Shown here: one piece after another, positions 1 through 7,875 of the stretch
Position numbering within the stretch: position 1 is the first letter of the stretch
Layout of the letters: each line of letters begins with the position of its first letter
Assembly (NCBI GenBank): GCA_964391805.1
Contig: CAYMNK010000004.1
Location: 1-64,000 of the forward strand
DNA: 64,000 nt
Direction of reading: 5' to 3'
Source of the DNA: RUG14300 sp964391805
GTDB lineage: Bacteria; Bacillota; Clostridia; Christensenellales; CAG-1252
The notes under the pieces: model-generated
Told to the model about the DNA's origin: nothing
What the model saw: only the letters and a program-made list of their open reading frames with translations
The model's database searches: none
Program-made: the position numbers and the translations under genes

Positions 1-135
1 GTATGTTATCTAAAATTTCAAAATAACAATTTGGTCTTGCAGACGTGCCGCTTGGGGTGCCTTTGCAGGTTTTTGTACGCAAAGGGGAAGAAAACTCGGT
101 TACGTAAAAATGTTGTGGTGACAGCGTCAAATATA

Positions 136-164
136 TTGAAAAATGCGAGATTTTGTGATACAAT
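136..164 (+). promoter_or_regulatory. Sigma-A type promoter of a decayed small gene
   Basis: A TTGAAA box (136-141) and a TACAAT box (159-164) are separated by exactly 17 bp. The predicted transcript would start near 171, run through a GGAGG site (196-200) and reach an ATG at 211. It is the only plausible promoter for the broken ORF downstream. This is motif matching by eye. Confidence 0.5.
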
Positions 165-210
165 AAAATCAATAATAAATTATCATTTACACGATGGAGG
201 TTATGAAACG

Positions 211-521
211 ATGTTGGTTTTAGGAATCAATAAGATTTTGAAATGGTGTCAGATAACAAAGGGAGGCAGGAGATATACTTGCCCTACTAAAATGATTGAT
301 AATGTGATGCACTTCAAATTCAAGAATCAATGGCACAAGGTTGCCGAGTATGTTGGCGAGTATACAACGTAACTCATTGAAGAAGGTGGCAAGATAATCT
401 CCAAAAAGATTACGAAATAGGATCTGAAGATGATTATTCAATTTTATATAACTATATATTGAAACAATTAATGAGGAAAATATTAAAATTAAAGTTTATA
501 GTGAAGAACTTGGATAATTAA
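211..521 (+). pseudogene. Promoter-driven small ORF, apparently a decayed gene
   Basis: A GGAGG site (196-200) precedes an ATG at 211, which opens a 53-codon frame ending at a TAA at 370-372. The product is basic and aromatic and I do not recognise it. After the stop the same frame reads LIEEGGKI, then from about 381 the next frame stays open to 521 with protein-like composition (KDYEIGSEDDYSILYNY). A third frame, rich in Glu and Lys, ends at 517. This looks like one gene of about 100 codons broken by a stop and one or two frameshifts. The alternative is a genuine 53-aa gene followed by noncoding DNA. Function unknown. Confidence 0.4.
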
Positions 522-540
522 TCAAATTCCAATTTGCGAG

Positions 541-608
541 TGTACGCACTTTCTACCTGCTGTACGCAAAATTTAGTAACTGTACGCATTTTTTACAGGG
601 TGTACGCA
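541..608 (+). repeat. Four TGTACGCA direct repeats at exact 20-bp spacing
   Basis: The octamer TGTACGCA occurs at 541-548, 561-568, 581-588 and 601-608, so each copy begins exactly 20 bp after the last. The 12-bp spacers are not conserved but are AT-rich. A fifth copy lies alone at 74-81. Twenty-base spacing is about two helical turns, so all four copies face the same side of the DNA. That is typical of protein-binding arrays such as replication iterons or transposase sites at transposon ends. No transposase or Rep gene is next to it in the window. Confidence 0.85.
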
Positions 609-640
609 AATTGTATCAAAATTGGTAGTGGCACACACAG

Positions 641-671
641 GGAACCGCGGTCGAACCCGTGGTTCCTTTTT
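641..671 (+). terminator. Intrinsic terminator
   Basis: A 10-bp stem pairs GGAACCGCGG (641-650) with CCGTGGTTCC (657-666), with one G-U pair and the loop TCGAAC, and is followed by a five-T run at 667-671. It would stop transcription leaving the decayed ORF and repeat region. The loop sequence superficially resembles a tRNA T-arm, but no other tRNA arm is present. Confidence 0.75.
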
Positions 672-821
672 ATTTGTGTAAAGGGCGTCGCAGGAATTGT
701 CGTTAAGACTAAAAAATACAAAAATAAAGTTTTACTCGACTGGCAAACAAAGCCAAGATGCAATGGTAAATTTGTTAAGAAAGTATAATTACAATAGCAA
801 CTACATCTAACAACAAAATAA

Positions 822-1037
822 AGGTGGTATAACGTTAGTCTTGACTCATTAACGCCAGTAAGCGAGCCTTCCCTCGATATTCAAGACGAAATCGAACAAG
901 ATTATACCGAATACGATAAAGTCCTAAATAGCCTTAATTTGACGGACAATACGAATTTTTTTGCAACAAAAAAAATCAACAAAAATAAGTTGACAGAATA
1001 TTTCGAGTTTGGTATAATGTCGAAAATCGATCTTTAA
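822..1037 (+). pseudogene. Start-less ORF remnant upstream of pyrR
   Basis: The frame is open from just after an in-frame stop at 819-821 to the TAA at 1035-1037, about 71 codons. The composition is protein-like: an acidic stretch (DIQDEIEQDYTEYDK) is followed by a Lys- and Asn-rich one. No ATG, GTG or TTG stands near a ribosome site; a GGTGG at 824-828 is followed only by non-start codons, and the first Met is nine codons or fewer from the end. The pyrR promoter lies inside its 3' part. I read it as the 3' remnant of a lost gene. The family is not recognised. Confidence 0.35.
990..1018 (+). promoter_or_regulatory. Consensus sigma-A promoter of pyrR-uraA
   Basis: A perfect TTGACA (990-995), a 17-bp spacer and a perfect TATAAT (1013-1018) give a predicted start near 1025. 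That leaves a leader of about 147 nt that carries the attenuator. Such a strong promoter fits control by termination further downstream rather than by initiation. Confidence 0.85.
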
Positions 1038-1139
1038 ATGAGTACAGAGATGCTCGCAAGACGAAGTACTGAATATTTTGATTTTTTAGGCATATTTTAT
1101 GCTATTCTCGTCTTGCAACTTTGCAGGACGTATTTTTTT
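1031..1139 (+). promoter_or_regulatory. PyrR-responsive attenuator in the pyrR leader
   Basis: The leader carries the three elements of the known Bacillus pyr attenuators. The conserved PyrR-binding stretch is CTTTAAATGAGTACAGAGA (1032-1050), continuing into TGCTCGCAAG. An antiterminator arm, GCAAGACGA (1056-1064), is perfectly complementary to TCGTCTTGC (1108-1116). The terminator pairs CGTCTTGC (1109-1116) with GCAGGACG (1123-1130), one G-U pair, and is followed by TATTTTTTT. AGTAC (1041-1045) and GTACT (1066-1070) can close the anti-antiterminator that PyrR stabilises when UMP is high. The inferred effect is pyrimidine repression of pyrR and uraA. Confidence 0.85.
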
Positions 1140-1171
1140 AAAGAAATATATGATTTTTAGGTGTATAAAAT

Positions 1172-1699
1172 ATGAAAGAAAAAGCTTTACTAATGGATGG
1201 ACTTGCCGTTGAAAGATCAATCAAAAGAATATCCCATGAGATCATTGAAAGAAATAAGGGGGTCGACAACCTCGTTCTTTTGGGCATAGTTACGCGCGGT
1301 GTTCCTTTTTCTCAAAAAATTGCTCAAAATTTAATGTCATTTGAAAATAAATCTATCGATATAGGTACCGTCGATATTTCTTTTTATCGTGACGATGTCA
1401 AAAAAATAGCTACTGCACCAATTCTTAAAGGGTGCGACGTTACCGATAAAGACGTTATCCTATGTGATGACGTTTTATATACAGGAAGAACCGCTCGAGC
1501 TGCTATTGAAGCCGTGTTAGACATTGGTAGACCTAAGACAATACAGTTGGCTATATTAGTCGATAGAGGACACAGAGAACTTCCAATACGTGCCGATTAC
1601 GTAGGTAAAAACGTTCCGACTACTACAACTGAAATAATCAAGGTTTATTTTCCCTCTACTGACAGCGACGAGGGAATCAGACTATACGAATTGGATTAA
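1172..1699 (+). CDS. pyrR: Bifunctional pyrimidine regulator PyrR / uracil phosphoribosyltransferase
   Basis: PyrR binds pyr mRNA leaders when UMP is high and favours transcription termination; members also have uracil phosphoribosyltransferase activity. The 175-residue length is usual for the family. The PRPP loop reads VILCDDVLYTGRTARA (about residues 95-110), and basic stretches such as ILVDRGHRELPIR fit RNA contact. The ATG at 1172 follows an AGGTG site at 1159-1163. It is the first gene of a two-gene operon with the uracil permease and sits directly behind its own predicted RNA target, so autoregulation is likely. The pyrimidine biosynthesis genes are not in this window. Confidence 0.95.
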   Translation: MKEKALLMDGLAVERSIKRISHEIIERNKGVDNLVLLGIVTRGVPFSQKIAQNLMSFENKSIDIGTVDISFYRDDVKKIATAPILKGCDVTDKDVILCDDVLYTGRTARAAIEAVLDIGRPKTIQLAILVDRGHRELPIRADYVGKNVPTTTTEIIKVYFPSTDSDEGIRLYELD

Positions 1700-1755
1700 T
1701 ACTATTGACCTTTACGGCTTATTGCCGAGGTAAATACAAAACAGGAGATAAAAAC

Positions 1756-3192
1756 ATGAACCTTACTTATCAAGTAAAAGACAAGCCCCCAATTATGCGT
1801 ACAATTATCTACGCATTCCAGCAGCTTCTTGCAATTTTAGCTGCTACAATCGCAGTTCCTACAATCATTGGAAATGGCATGAGTCAATCTGCGGCTCTAT
1901 TCGGAGCAGGCGTAGGAACGATAGTTTATTTACTTTTTACCAAATTCAAAAGTCCTGTCTTCTTGGGTAGCAGTTTTGCATTTTTAGGAAGCATGGCGGC
2001 GGCATTTGCGGGTGCAACAACTTCATCATTAGGTTATCTTGGTTTACTGATCGGTGCTGTGTTTGCAGGTCTCGTATACGTCATTTTAGGTTTAATTATT
2101 AAGTATGCCGGAGTAAATTGGATCAATAAAATTATGCCTCCGGTTGTAGTAGGACCTACAGTTGCGATTATAGGCTTGTCATTAGCAGGAAACGCTATAA
2201 GCGACTTAACAAAAGGAAATGTGTATATTACACAAAATACATGGATTTTAGAAGATGTCAATGGCGTAATGCAAGCTGTTCAATCAACAGAAAGTGTTGT
2301 TGCTGCATCTCCCTATATTGCATTACTTTGCGGATTGGTTGCACTTGCGGTCGTTATCATTTGTTCGGTATACGGTTCAAAAAATATGAAACTTATCCCG
2401 TTTGTAATAGGAATCTTAGCAGGTTATGCATTAGCGGCTATTTTTACCATAATAGGTAACGCTACAAATATGACTTGGCTTCAAGTTATCGATTTCAGTA
2501 AATTTCAAAATATGGAATGGGTACCGTCATTCTCCTTCATCAATGCATTTAGCGGAGATTACGGCGAAGCAAACATTGGTGCATATATAGGTACAATTGC
2601 TGTTGCATACATTCCTGTCGCATTCGTAGTATTCGCTGAACATATCGCAGACCATAAGAATCTTTCTTCTATCATAGGTCAAGACTTACTTAAAGAACCG
2701 GGGCTTCATCGCACCCTTTTCGGTGACGGTATCGGAAGTATCGCTGGTGCATTCTTCGGCGGTTGTCCCAATACGACATACGGCGAAAGCGTTGCATGCG
2801 TAGCAATTACCGGAAATGCATCGGTTATAACGATTTTCGTTACAGCTATACTTTGTATAGTTTGCAGCTTTATCGGGCCATTCGTAACATTCTTAGCGAC
2901 AATTCCTGCGTGTGTAATGGGCGGCGTTTGTATGGCGCTTTACGGCTTTATCGCCGTATCTGGCTTAAAAATGATTCAAAATGTTGATTTAGGAGAAAAT
3001 AAGAATCTATTCGTTGTATCGACTATACTCATCTCTGGTGTTGGCGGTTTGGTTATCAATATCGGTGAAATAACAATTACATCGGTTGCATGTGCGCTTA
3101 TATTAGGAATATTGGTTAACTTACTCTGCTCTATCAAAAAGAAACAGAATGACGACGATAACGAGTCAATCGCGGACAATAACAATAATTAA
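1756..3192 (+). CDS. uraA: Uracil permease (NCS2/UraA family)
   Basis: This is a polytopic inner-membrane nucleobase:cation symporter that takes up uracil. I chose the ATG at 1756 because it has AGGAG at 1743-1747; an upstream start at 1705 would add 17 residues with no ribosome site. The 478-residue product starts with a short hydrophilic stretch, then about 14 hydrophobic segments. Family features include the FAEHIADHKNL stretch and GGCPNTTYGESVACVAITG, which carry the substrate-contacting Glu residues known in UraA. The C-terminal tail is Asn- and Asp-rich. It should be co-transcribed with pyrR and controlled by the same attenuator, linking uptake to UMP supply. Confidence 0.92.
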   Translation: MNLTYQVKDKPPIMRTIIYAFQQLLAILAATIAVPTIIGNGMSQSAALFGAGVGTIVYLLFTKFKSPVFLGSSFAFLGSMAAAFAGATTSSLGYLGLLIGAVFAGLVYVILGLIIKYAGVNWINKIMPPVVVGPTVAIIGLSLAGNAISDLTKGNVYITQNTWILEDVNGVMQAVQSTESVVAASPYIALLCGLVALAVVIICSVYGSKNMKLIPFVIGILAGYALAAIFTIIGNATNMTWLQVIDFSKFQNMEWVPSFSFINAFSGDYGEANIGAYIGTIAVAYIPVAFVVFAEHIADHKNLSSIIGQDLLKEPGLHRTLFGDGIGSIAGAFFGGCPNTTYGESVACVAITGNASVITIFVTAILCIVCSFIGPFVTFLATIPACVMGGVCMALYGFIAVSGLKMIQNVDLGENKNLFVVSTILISGVGGLVINIGEITITSVACALILGILVNLLCSIKKKQNDDDNESIADNNNN

Positions 3193-3254
3193 CTTTAATC
3201 AAGATGTTATTACTGAAACAATAACAAAAAGGAATAATTCAAAACTTACAAAAT

Positions 3255-3286
3255 CGTTACAAGCCTTTTGCTTGCAACGGTTTTTT
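3255..3286 (+). terminator. Terminator of pyrR-uraA
   Basis: CGTTACAAG (3255-3263) pairs with CTTGCAACG (3271-3279) with one A-C mismatch and a 7-nt loop, followed by GTTTTTT. It stands 62 nt after the uraA stop, in the gap that converges on the ATP synthase operon. Confidence 0.75.
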
Positions 3287-3288
3287 AT

Positions 3289-3343
3289 AAAAAATACCAC
3301 CAAATTATAAACAGTGAATCAAACTTACTGAAAATTCGGTGGT
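3289..3343 (-). terminator. Terminator of the ATP synthase operon
   Basis: Read on the minus strand, ACCACCGAATT (3343-3333) pairs with AATTTGGTGGT (3306-3296), one G-U pair, with a long loop that holds an inner CAGT/ACTG pair. ATTTTTT follows at 3295-3289. It lies just below the atpC stop and only a few bases from the uraA terminator, so the two operons are insulated tail to tail. Confidence 0.65.
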
Positions 3344-3368
3344 TGTTAGTTCATTAATTTAATAGTAA

Positions 3369-3641
3369 TTAATTATCGGTTAGTTCCCATTTAAAACTGC
3401 TTGACAAAAGCGTCACGACACCGTTATGAACGCTTAGCATTCCGCCGTCTACAATTCCGATTTTACATTCGTCAACGGGCATTAGTATTCGACATTGACA
3501 TGGTTGTAATGCCGTTACAAAGGGTATATGCCCTGCCATTACAGCAAAATCGCCTTCAACGCCTCTAACCGAAATCCTTACGATCTCATCGTCGAAAATA
3601 TGTCCGTCCGGAGACGTTATTATTAAACGAAAGCTTCTCAT
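3369..3641 (-). CDS. atpC: F1 ATP synthase epsilon subunit, short form
   Basis: Epsilon belongs to the central stalk: its N-terminal beta-sandwich binds the c ring and gamma, and its C-terminal two-helix domain can inhibit ATP hydrolysis. This product has 90 residues against the usual 130-140. The visible sequence is the beta-sandwich only (GDFAVMAGHIPFVTALQPC in the middle, GGMLSVHNGVVTLLSS near the end), and it stops right after that domain at ELTDN. The inhibitory helices are absent. The start overlaps the atpD stop by 4 bp, as in tightly coupled operons. No frameshifted remnant of the missing domain was noticed before the terminator. Confidence 0.88.
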   Translation of the reverse strand: MRSFRLIITSPDGHIFDDEIVRISVRGVEGDFAVMAGHIPFVTALQPCQCRILMPVDECKIGIVDGGMLSVHNGVVTLLSSSFKWELTDN

Positions 3642-5038
3642 TCGCTCATCCTCTTAGCCTTTTCGATTGCCTCATCTATACTACCGACATATAAAAATGC
3701 AGATTCGGGTAGATCATCATGCTTACCTTCGATAATTTCTTTAAAACCGCGAATTGTTTCGGATAACGGTACATATTTACCGCCAAAACCATTGAATTTT
3801 TCGGAAACGAAAAACGGCTGAGAAAGGAATTTTTGGATTTTTCTTGCTCTTTGAACCAACAGTTTATCATCATCGGATAATTCATCCATACCCATTATGG
3901 CAATGATATCCATTAATTCCTGATAGCGTTGTAATATACGCTGTACCTCACGTGCGACTTGATAGTGGGTTTCACCCAATATATCGGGAGATAAAATACG
4001 ACTTGTAGATTCTAACGGATCTACCGCAGGATATATACCTTGCGACGAAATGCTTCTCGATAATACTGTTGTTGCATCTAAGTGCGCAAATGTTGTAGCA
4101 GGTGCAGGGTCTGTTAAGTCATCCGCCGGAACATAAACAGCTTGAATAGATGTAATAGAGCCTTTCCTCGTTGACGTGATGCGCTCTTGTAATGCACCCA
4201 TTTCGGTTGCAAGAGTTGGTTGATAACCTACTGCAGACGGCATTCTACCAAGCAATGCAGATACCTCTGAACCAGCTTGAGTAAAACGGAAAATGTTGTC
4301 AATGAATAGTAATACATCTTGTCTTTCCTTATCACGGAAATATTCAGCCATAGTCAAACCCGAAAGTCCTACTCTCATACGAGCTCCCGGTGGCTCGTTC
4401 ATTTGGCCGTAGACAAGTGTGGTTTTTTCCAAAACGCCCGATTCTTTCATTTCATTATATAGGTCGTTTCCCTCACGTGTACGTTCACCCACCCCGGTGA
4501 ACACCGACAAACCGCCATGTTGCTTAGCAATATTATTGATAAGTTCCATGATAAGAACCGTTTTACCGACACCTGCTCCGCCGAATAATCCGATTTTACC
4601 GCCTTTTGAATAAGGACATATTAGGTCTATAACCTTAATACCGGTTTCAAGTATTTCAGTCGATGTAGCTAATTCATTGAATGCCGGTGCACTGCGGTGA
4701 ATGTTCCATTTTTCAGCTGTTTCGGGTGCTGGTTTATTATCGACTGGTTCGCCAAGAACATTGAAGATTCTACCAAGCGTCTCCCTGCCTACCGGAACAC
4801 TTATCGCTTTTCCTGTATCCACTACCGGTGTCCCACGCTTTAAGCCGTCTGTCGAAGACATGGAAATACAACGTGCCGTATTGTCTCCAATATGTTGTGC
4901 GACTTCAACAGTCAGTTGCTTATCGCCTTTTTGAATGGTTAAAGCATTGTAAATTGCGGGCAACGCACCCTCCTCGAAGCGTACGTCTACTACAGGTCCC
5001 ATTACTTGAGACACAACACCCGTTGCTTTATTTGACAT
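3638..5038 (-). CDS. atpD: F1 ATP synthase beta subunit
   Basis: The catalytic subunit of F1, which makes ATP at three sites per complex. The 466-residue protein has the Walker A loop GGAGVGKT (about 153-160), the catalytic Glu in GERTREGND (about 184-192), the ALLGRMPSAVGYQPTLATEM stretch and a DELSDDDKL version of the DELSEED loop that touches gamma and epsilon. The ATG at 5038 has a GGAGG site 5 bases upstream; an in-frame ATG eight codons earlier lacks one. It lies between atpG (11-bp gap) and atpC (4-bp overlap). All visible catalytic motifs are intact. Confidence 0.97.
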   Translation of the reverse strand: MSNKATGVVSQVMGPVVDVRFEEGALPAIYNALTIQKGDKQLTVEVAQHIGDNTARCISMSSTDGLKRGTPVVDTGKAISVPVGRETLGRIFNVLGEPVDNKPAPETAEKWNIHRSAPAFNELATSTEILETGIKVIDLICPYSKGGKIGLFGGAGVGKTVLIMELINNIAKQHGGLSVFTGVGERTREGNDLYNEMKESGVLEKTTLVYGQMNEPPGARMRVGLSGLTMAEYFRDKERQDVLLFIDNIFRFTQAGSEVSALLGRMPSAVGYQPTLATEMGALQERITSTRKGSITSIQAVYVPADDLTDPAPATTFAHLDATTVLSRSISSQGIYPAVDPLESTSRILSPDILGETHYQVAREVQRILQRYQELMDIIAIMGMDELSDDDKLLVQRARKIQKFLSQPFFVSEKFNGFGGKYVPLSETIRGFKEIIEGKHDDLPESAFLYVGSIDEAIEKAKRMSE

Positions 5039-5049
5039 ATATACCTCCT

Positions 5050-5853
5050 TTAATCGCCACAACCTGCAACGATTTCCGTAAGTTCTTGTGTAATCGCACC
5101 TTGTCTTGCACGATTATATTCTAACTGTAAATTATCGATCATTTCCTGTGCATTCTTCCCGGCAGAATCCATTGCGGTTCGACGTGCGACAACCTCACAT
5201 GCAAAGCTCTCTCTAACGGTTGCCACAATCAAAGCTGTAAGATACTCGGGAATTGCTTTAGTTAATAATGATTCTTGATTCGGTTCGAACGTTATATTAG
5301 ATGTATTTTCGCTTACCGTTTTTGTCATAGGAAACACCCATTTTACATAAGGTTCTTGTGACATCATCGATAGGTATTTAGTTCCTACTATGCCGAGTCT
5401 ATCATACTCTCCGTTTATATAATCTTCACATAGTTTGCGTGATAGCGATGATGCCTCGTCAGAAGAAAGCCACTCGGCTGATACCGTTTCTCCACCATAA
5501 GCACCGCATGCTCTTTTACCTATCGGAATAATCTCCACGTCCTGATAGTCCTTTACAAGACGGAAAACATTGGAATTGTAGCCACCTGCCAAGCCTCTAT
5601 CACCGGCTATCACTATAAGACGTGTTCTATTAGTATCCCGCACAGCCATATACGGATTACTTGCACTTTCAGGAGAAGATATAAGTAAATCTATTATACC
5701 CTCAAACTGCGTAGCATAATCTCGTGCGTTTTCCATTGCAATTCCGGCTCGGCGAATTTTTGACGAGGCAACCAATCCCATTGCTTTGGTTAAGTGCAAG
5801 GTAGAATCGACATTTTTCATCCGATTTCTTAGTTTTTTGGTATTACCGCCCAT
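5050..5853 (-). CDS. atpG: F1 ATP synthase gamma subunit
   Basis: The rotating shaft of F1. The 267 residues are slightly fewer than the usual 285 or so. The N-terminal helix reads MKNVDSTLHLTKAMGLVAS and the C-terminal helix carries the family pattern MDSAGKNAQEMIDNL followed by NRARQGAITQELTEIVAG. Those two helices form the coiled coil inside the alpha3beta3 ring. The missing residues fall in the middle globular part. The gene is located between atpA and atpD, with 10- and 11-bp gaps. Confidence 0.95.
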   Translation of the reverse strand: MGGNTKKLRNRMKNVDSTLHLTKAMGLVASSKIRRAGIAMENARDYATQFEGIIDLLISSPESASNPYMAVRDTNRTRLIVIAGDRGLAGGYNSNVFRLVKDYQDVEIIPIGKRACGAYGGETVSAEWLSSDEASSLSRKLCEDYINGEYDRLGIVGTKYLSMMSQEPYVKWVFPMTKTVSENTSNITFEPNQESLLTKAIPEYLTALIVATVRESFACEVVARRTAMDSAGKNAQEMIDNLQLEYNRARQGAITQELTEIVAGCGD

Positions 5854-5863
5854 TCTATCACCT

Positions 5864-7351
5864 CTACATCTCTGACAGTGCTTTCTTTAATTCGTCTATA
5901 TCCGATTGCTCATAGTTTCCACTTTCAAAACTATTCAAAAGGTCTATATGCTCGTTTTCTAATATTTCATATAGAGCGTGTTCATATTCGCCAACCTTTT
6001 TAACGGGAACATTGTTTAAATAACCGTTGATAACAGCATACACTATGGCAACTTGACATCCTACACGAACAGGTGCATTCTTGTTTTGTTTAAGCACCTC
6101 TACAATACGCTCACCAAGTGCAAGCCTTGCTTTTGTATCAGCGTCCAAATCGCTTCCGAACTGTGCAAATGATTGCAATTCACGATATTGAGAATACAAA
6201 AGTTTCAACTCACCCGATACCTTTTTCATGGCCTTAAGCTGTGCAGATCCACCGACACGGCTTACCGAAATACCCGGGTTGATAGCAGGCATTATTCCTG
6301 AATGGAACAATTCTGTTTCGAGGAATACTTGACCGTCCGTAATTGAAATTACATTGGTCGGAATATATGCGGAGACATCTCCCGATTGTGTTTCGATAAT
6401 CGGTAATGCAGTAATAGTTCCACCGCCATATTCTGGAGCGACACACGCTGCACGCTCCAAAAGGCGTGAATGTAAGTAGAATACATCCCCGGGATACGCT
6501 TCTCTTCCCGGCGGACGACGAATAAGCAACGATAGTGCACGATAAGCGACTGCGTGCTTAGATAAATCGTCATAAACTATCAAAACATCCTTGCCTTGTT
6601 CTCTAAAGTATTCAGCCATAGCGCATCCGGCATAAGGTGCAACGTATTGCAACGGAGCAGATTCTGCGGCAGAAGCTGATACAATGACTGTATATTCCAT
6701 AGCACCGTTTTGAATCAACTCATTGGTAATTCTTACAACGGAAGAATTCTTTTGTCCTATAGCAACGTAAATACAAATAACACCGCTATTTTTTTGATTA
6801 ATAATAGTGTCGATTGCAATTTCGGTTTTACCGGTTTGACGGTCTCCGATAATCAACTCACGTTGACCTCTGCCTATAGGTATCATACTGTCTATAGCTT
6901 TAATACCTGTTTGAAGAGGCACGGATACCGATTTTCTCTCGATTATTCCCGGTGCTTCGGCTTCTATCGGGCGTGTCTCGCTCGATTCGATTTCACCTTT
7001 ACCGTCTATAGGTAAACCAAGAGCATTTACTACTCTGCCGAGCAAGCCGTATCCTACGGGAACCGATAATACCTTTCCCGTTCTTTTAACAACCGAGCCT
7101 TCTCTAACATCGTTTTCATTGGATAACAATGCTACCGAAACGGTTTCTTCTTCAAGATTTTGAGCCAAACCGTAACTTCCGTCCTCAAACTCGAGAAGTT
7201 CGCTTGCCATACAGTCGCGTAGACCATACACCCTTGCAATACCGTCACCGACTAATATAACAGTACCGGTTTCCTTCATTTCGAATTTGGATCGGTAATT
7301 TTTGATTTGTTCTTTTATAACATTACTGATTTCTTCGGGTTTAACGCTCAT
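5864..7351 (-). CDS. atpA: F1 ATP synthase alpha subunit
   Basis: The non-catalytic nucleotide-binding subunit of F1. It has 495 residues, close to the family norm of 500-510. Walker A is GDRQTGKT (about 169-176), followed by the usual AIDTIINQ stretch. Other family blocks are VLIVYDDLSKHAVAYR, RPPGREAYPGD and the C-terminal-side SRVGGSAQLKAMK. The N terminus (MSVKPEEISNVIKEQI) forms the contact with delta. It overlaps the atpH stop by 4 bp. Intact in every motif I can see. Confidence 0.97.
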   Translation of the reverse strand: MSVKPEEISNVIKEQIKNYRSKFEMKETGTVILVGDGIARVYGLRDCMASELLEFEDGSYGLAQNLEEETVSVALLSNENDVREGSVVKRTGKVLSVPVGYGLLGRVVNALGLPIDGKGEIESSETRPIEAEAPGIIERKSVSVPLQTGIKAIDSMIPIGRGQRELIIGDRQTGKTEIAIDTIINQKNSGVICIYVAIGQKNSSVVRITNELIQNGAMEYTVIVSASAAESAPLQYVAPYAGCAMAEYFREQGKDVLIVYDDLSKHAVAYRALSLLIRRPPGREAYPGDVFYLHSRLLERAACVAPEYGGGTITALPIIETQSGDVSAYIPTNVISITDGQVFLETELFHSGIMPAINPGISVSRVGGSAQLKAMKKVSGELKLLYSQYRELQSFAQFGSDLDADTKARLALGERIVEVLKQNKNAPVRVGCQVAIVYAVINGYLNNVPVKKVGEYEHALYEILENEHIDLLNSFESGNYEQSDIDELKKALSEM

Positions 7352-7875
7352 TTTTTAATCACTTCCTTTAAGTCGTTAAGTCGATAACGAACACTTCCGT
7401 CCATCATCTTTCCGTCTATTTCTATCATAAGCCCGCCAATTATTGCAGAATCGACTATGCCTTCGAGTTTAACACGATTACCGCTTAACTTTTCGAGTTT
7501 TTCAACAAGTTTGGCTTTTTGCAGTACGGTCAGTTCGACCGGACTCGTAACCTTAGCAATAGATACTCTATTTTTTTCATCAACCAATCGAACAAATTCC
7601 TCGACGCACTCGGTAATTTCTTTAATCCTTCCTCTTTCACAAAGCACCTTCACAAAAGATACAACTTTTTCGGGTGCGAATATTGAAAATGCTCTATCGA
7701 TTTCATTAAGCCTTGTTTTTAGAGGAATGGCAGGCGATGCAAGAAAATCGATATATTCCGGATTTTCCGAAATAACCGTCAAAAAACTCTCGAGAGCATC
7801 TCTATATTCATTTTCATTACCGTTTTCAATCGCTAATGCAAACAAAGCGGTTGCATATTCGCTACTTATTTCCAT
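7348..7875 (-). CDS. atpH: F1 ATP synthase delta subunit
   Basis: Delta joins the top of F1 to the peripheral stalk of b subunits. At 175 residues it has the family length. The N-terminal helical domain begins SSEYATALFALAIENG, and the C-terminal part carries the conserved stretch around LSGNRVKLEGIVDSAIIGG then VRYRLNDLK. Sequence conservation in this family is low, so operon position between atpF (14-bp overlap) and atpA (4-bp overlap) is a strong part of the call. Confidence 0.92.
   Translation of the reverse strand: MEISSEYATALFALAIENGNENEYRDALESFLTVISENPEYIDFLASPAIPLKTRLNEIDRAFSIFAPEKVVSFVKVLCERGRIKEITECVEEFVRLVDEKNRVSIAKVTSPVELTVLQKAKLVEKLEKLSGNRVKLEGIVDSAIIGGLMIEIDGKMMDGSVRYRLNDLKEVIKK

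Noticed and set aside
641..666. GGTCGAACCC resembles the T-arm of a tRNA
   Set aside because: No acceptor, D or anticodon arm can be placed around it; the bases form a terminator hairpin with a T-run.
534..788. 84-codon plus-strand frame
   Set aside because: It runs straight through the TGTACGCA array and the terminator and has no ribosome site. The last 35 codons look somewhat protein-like but this is not enough for a gene.
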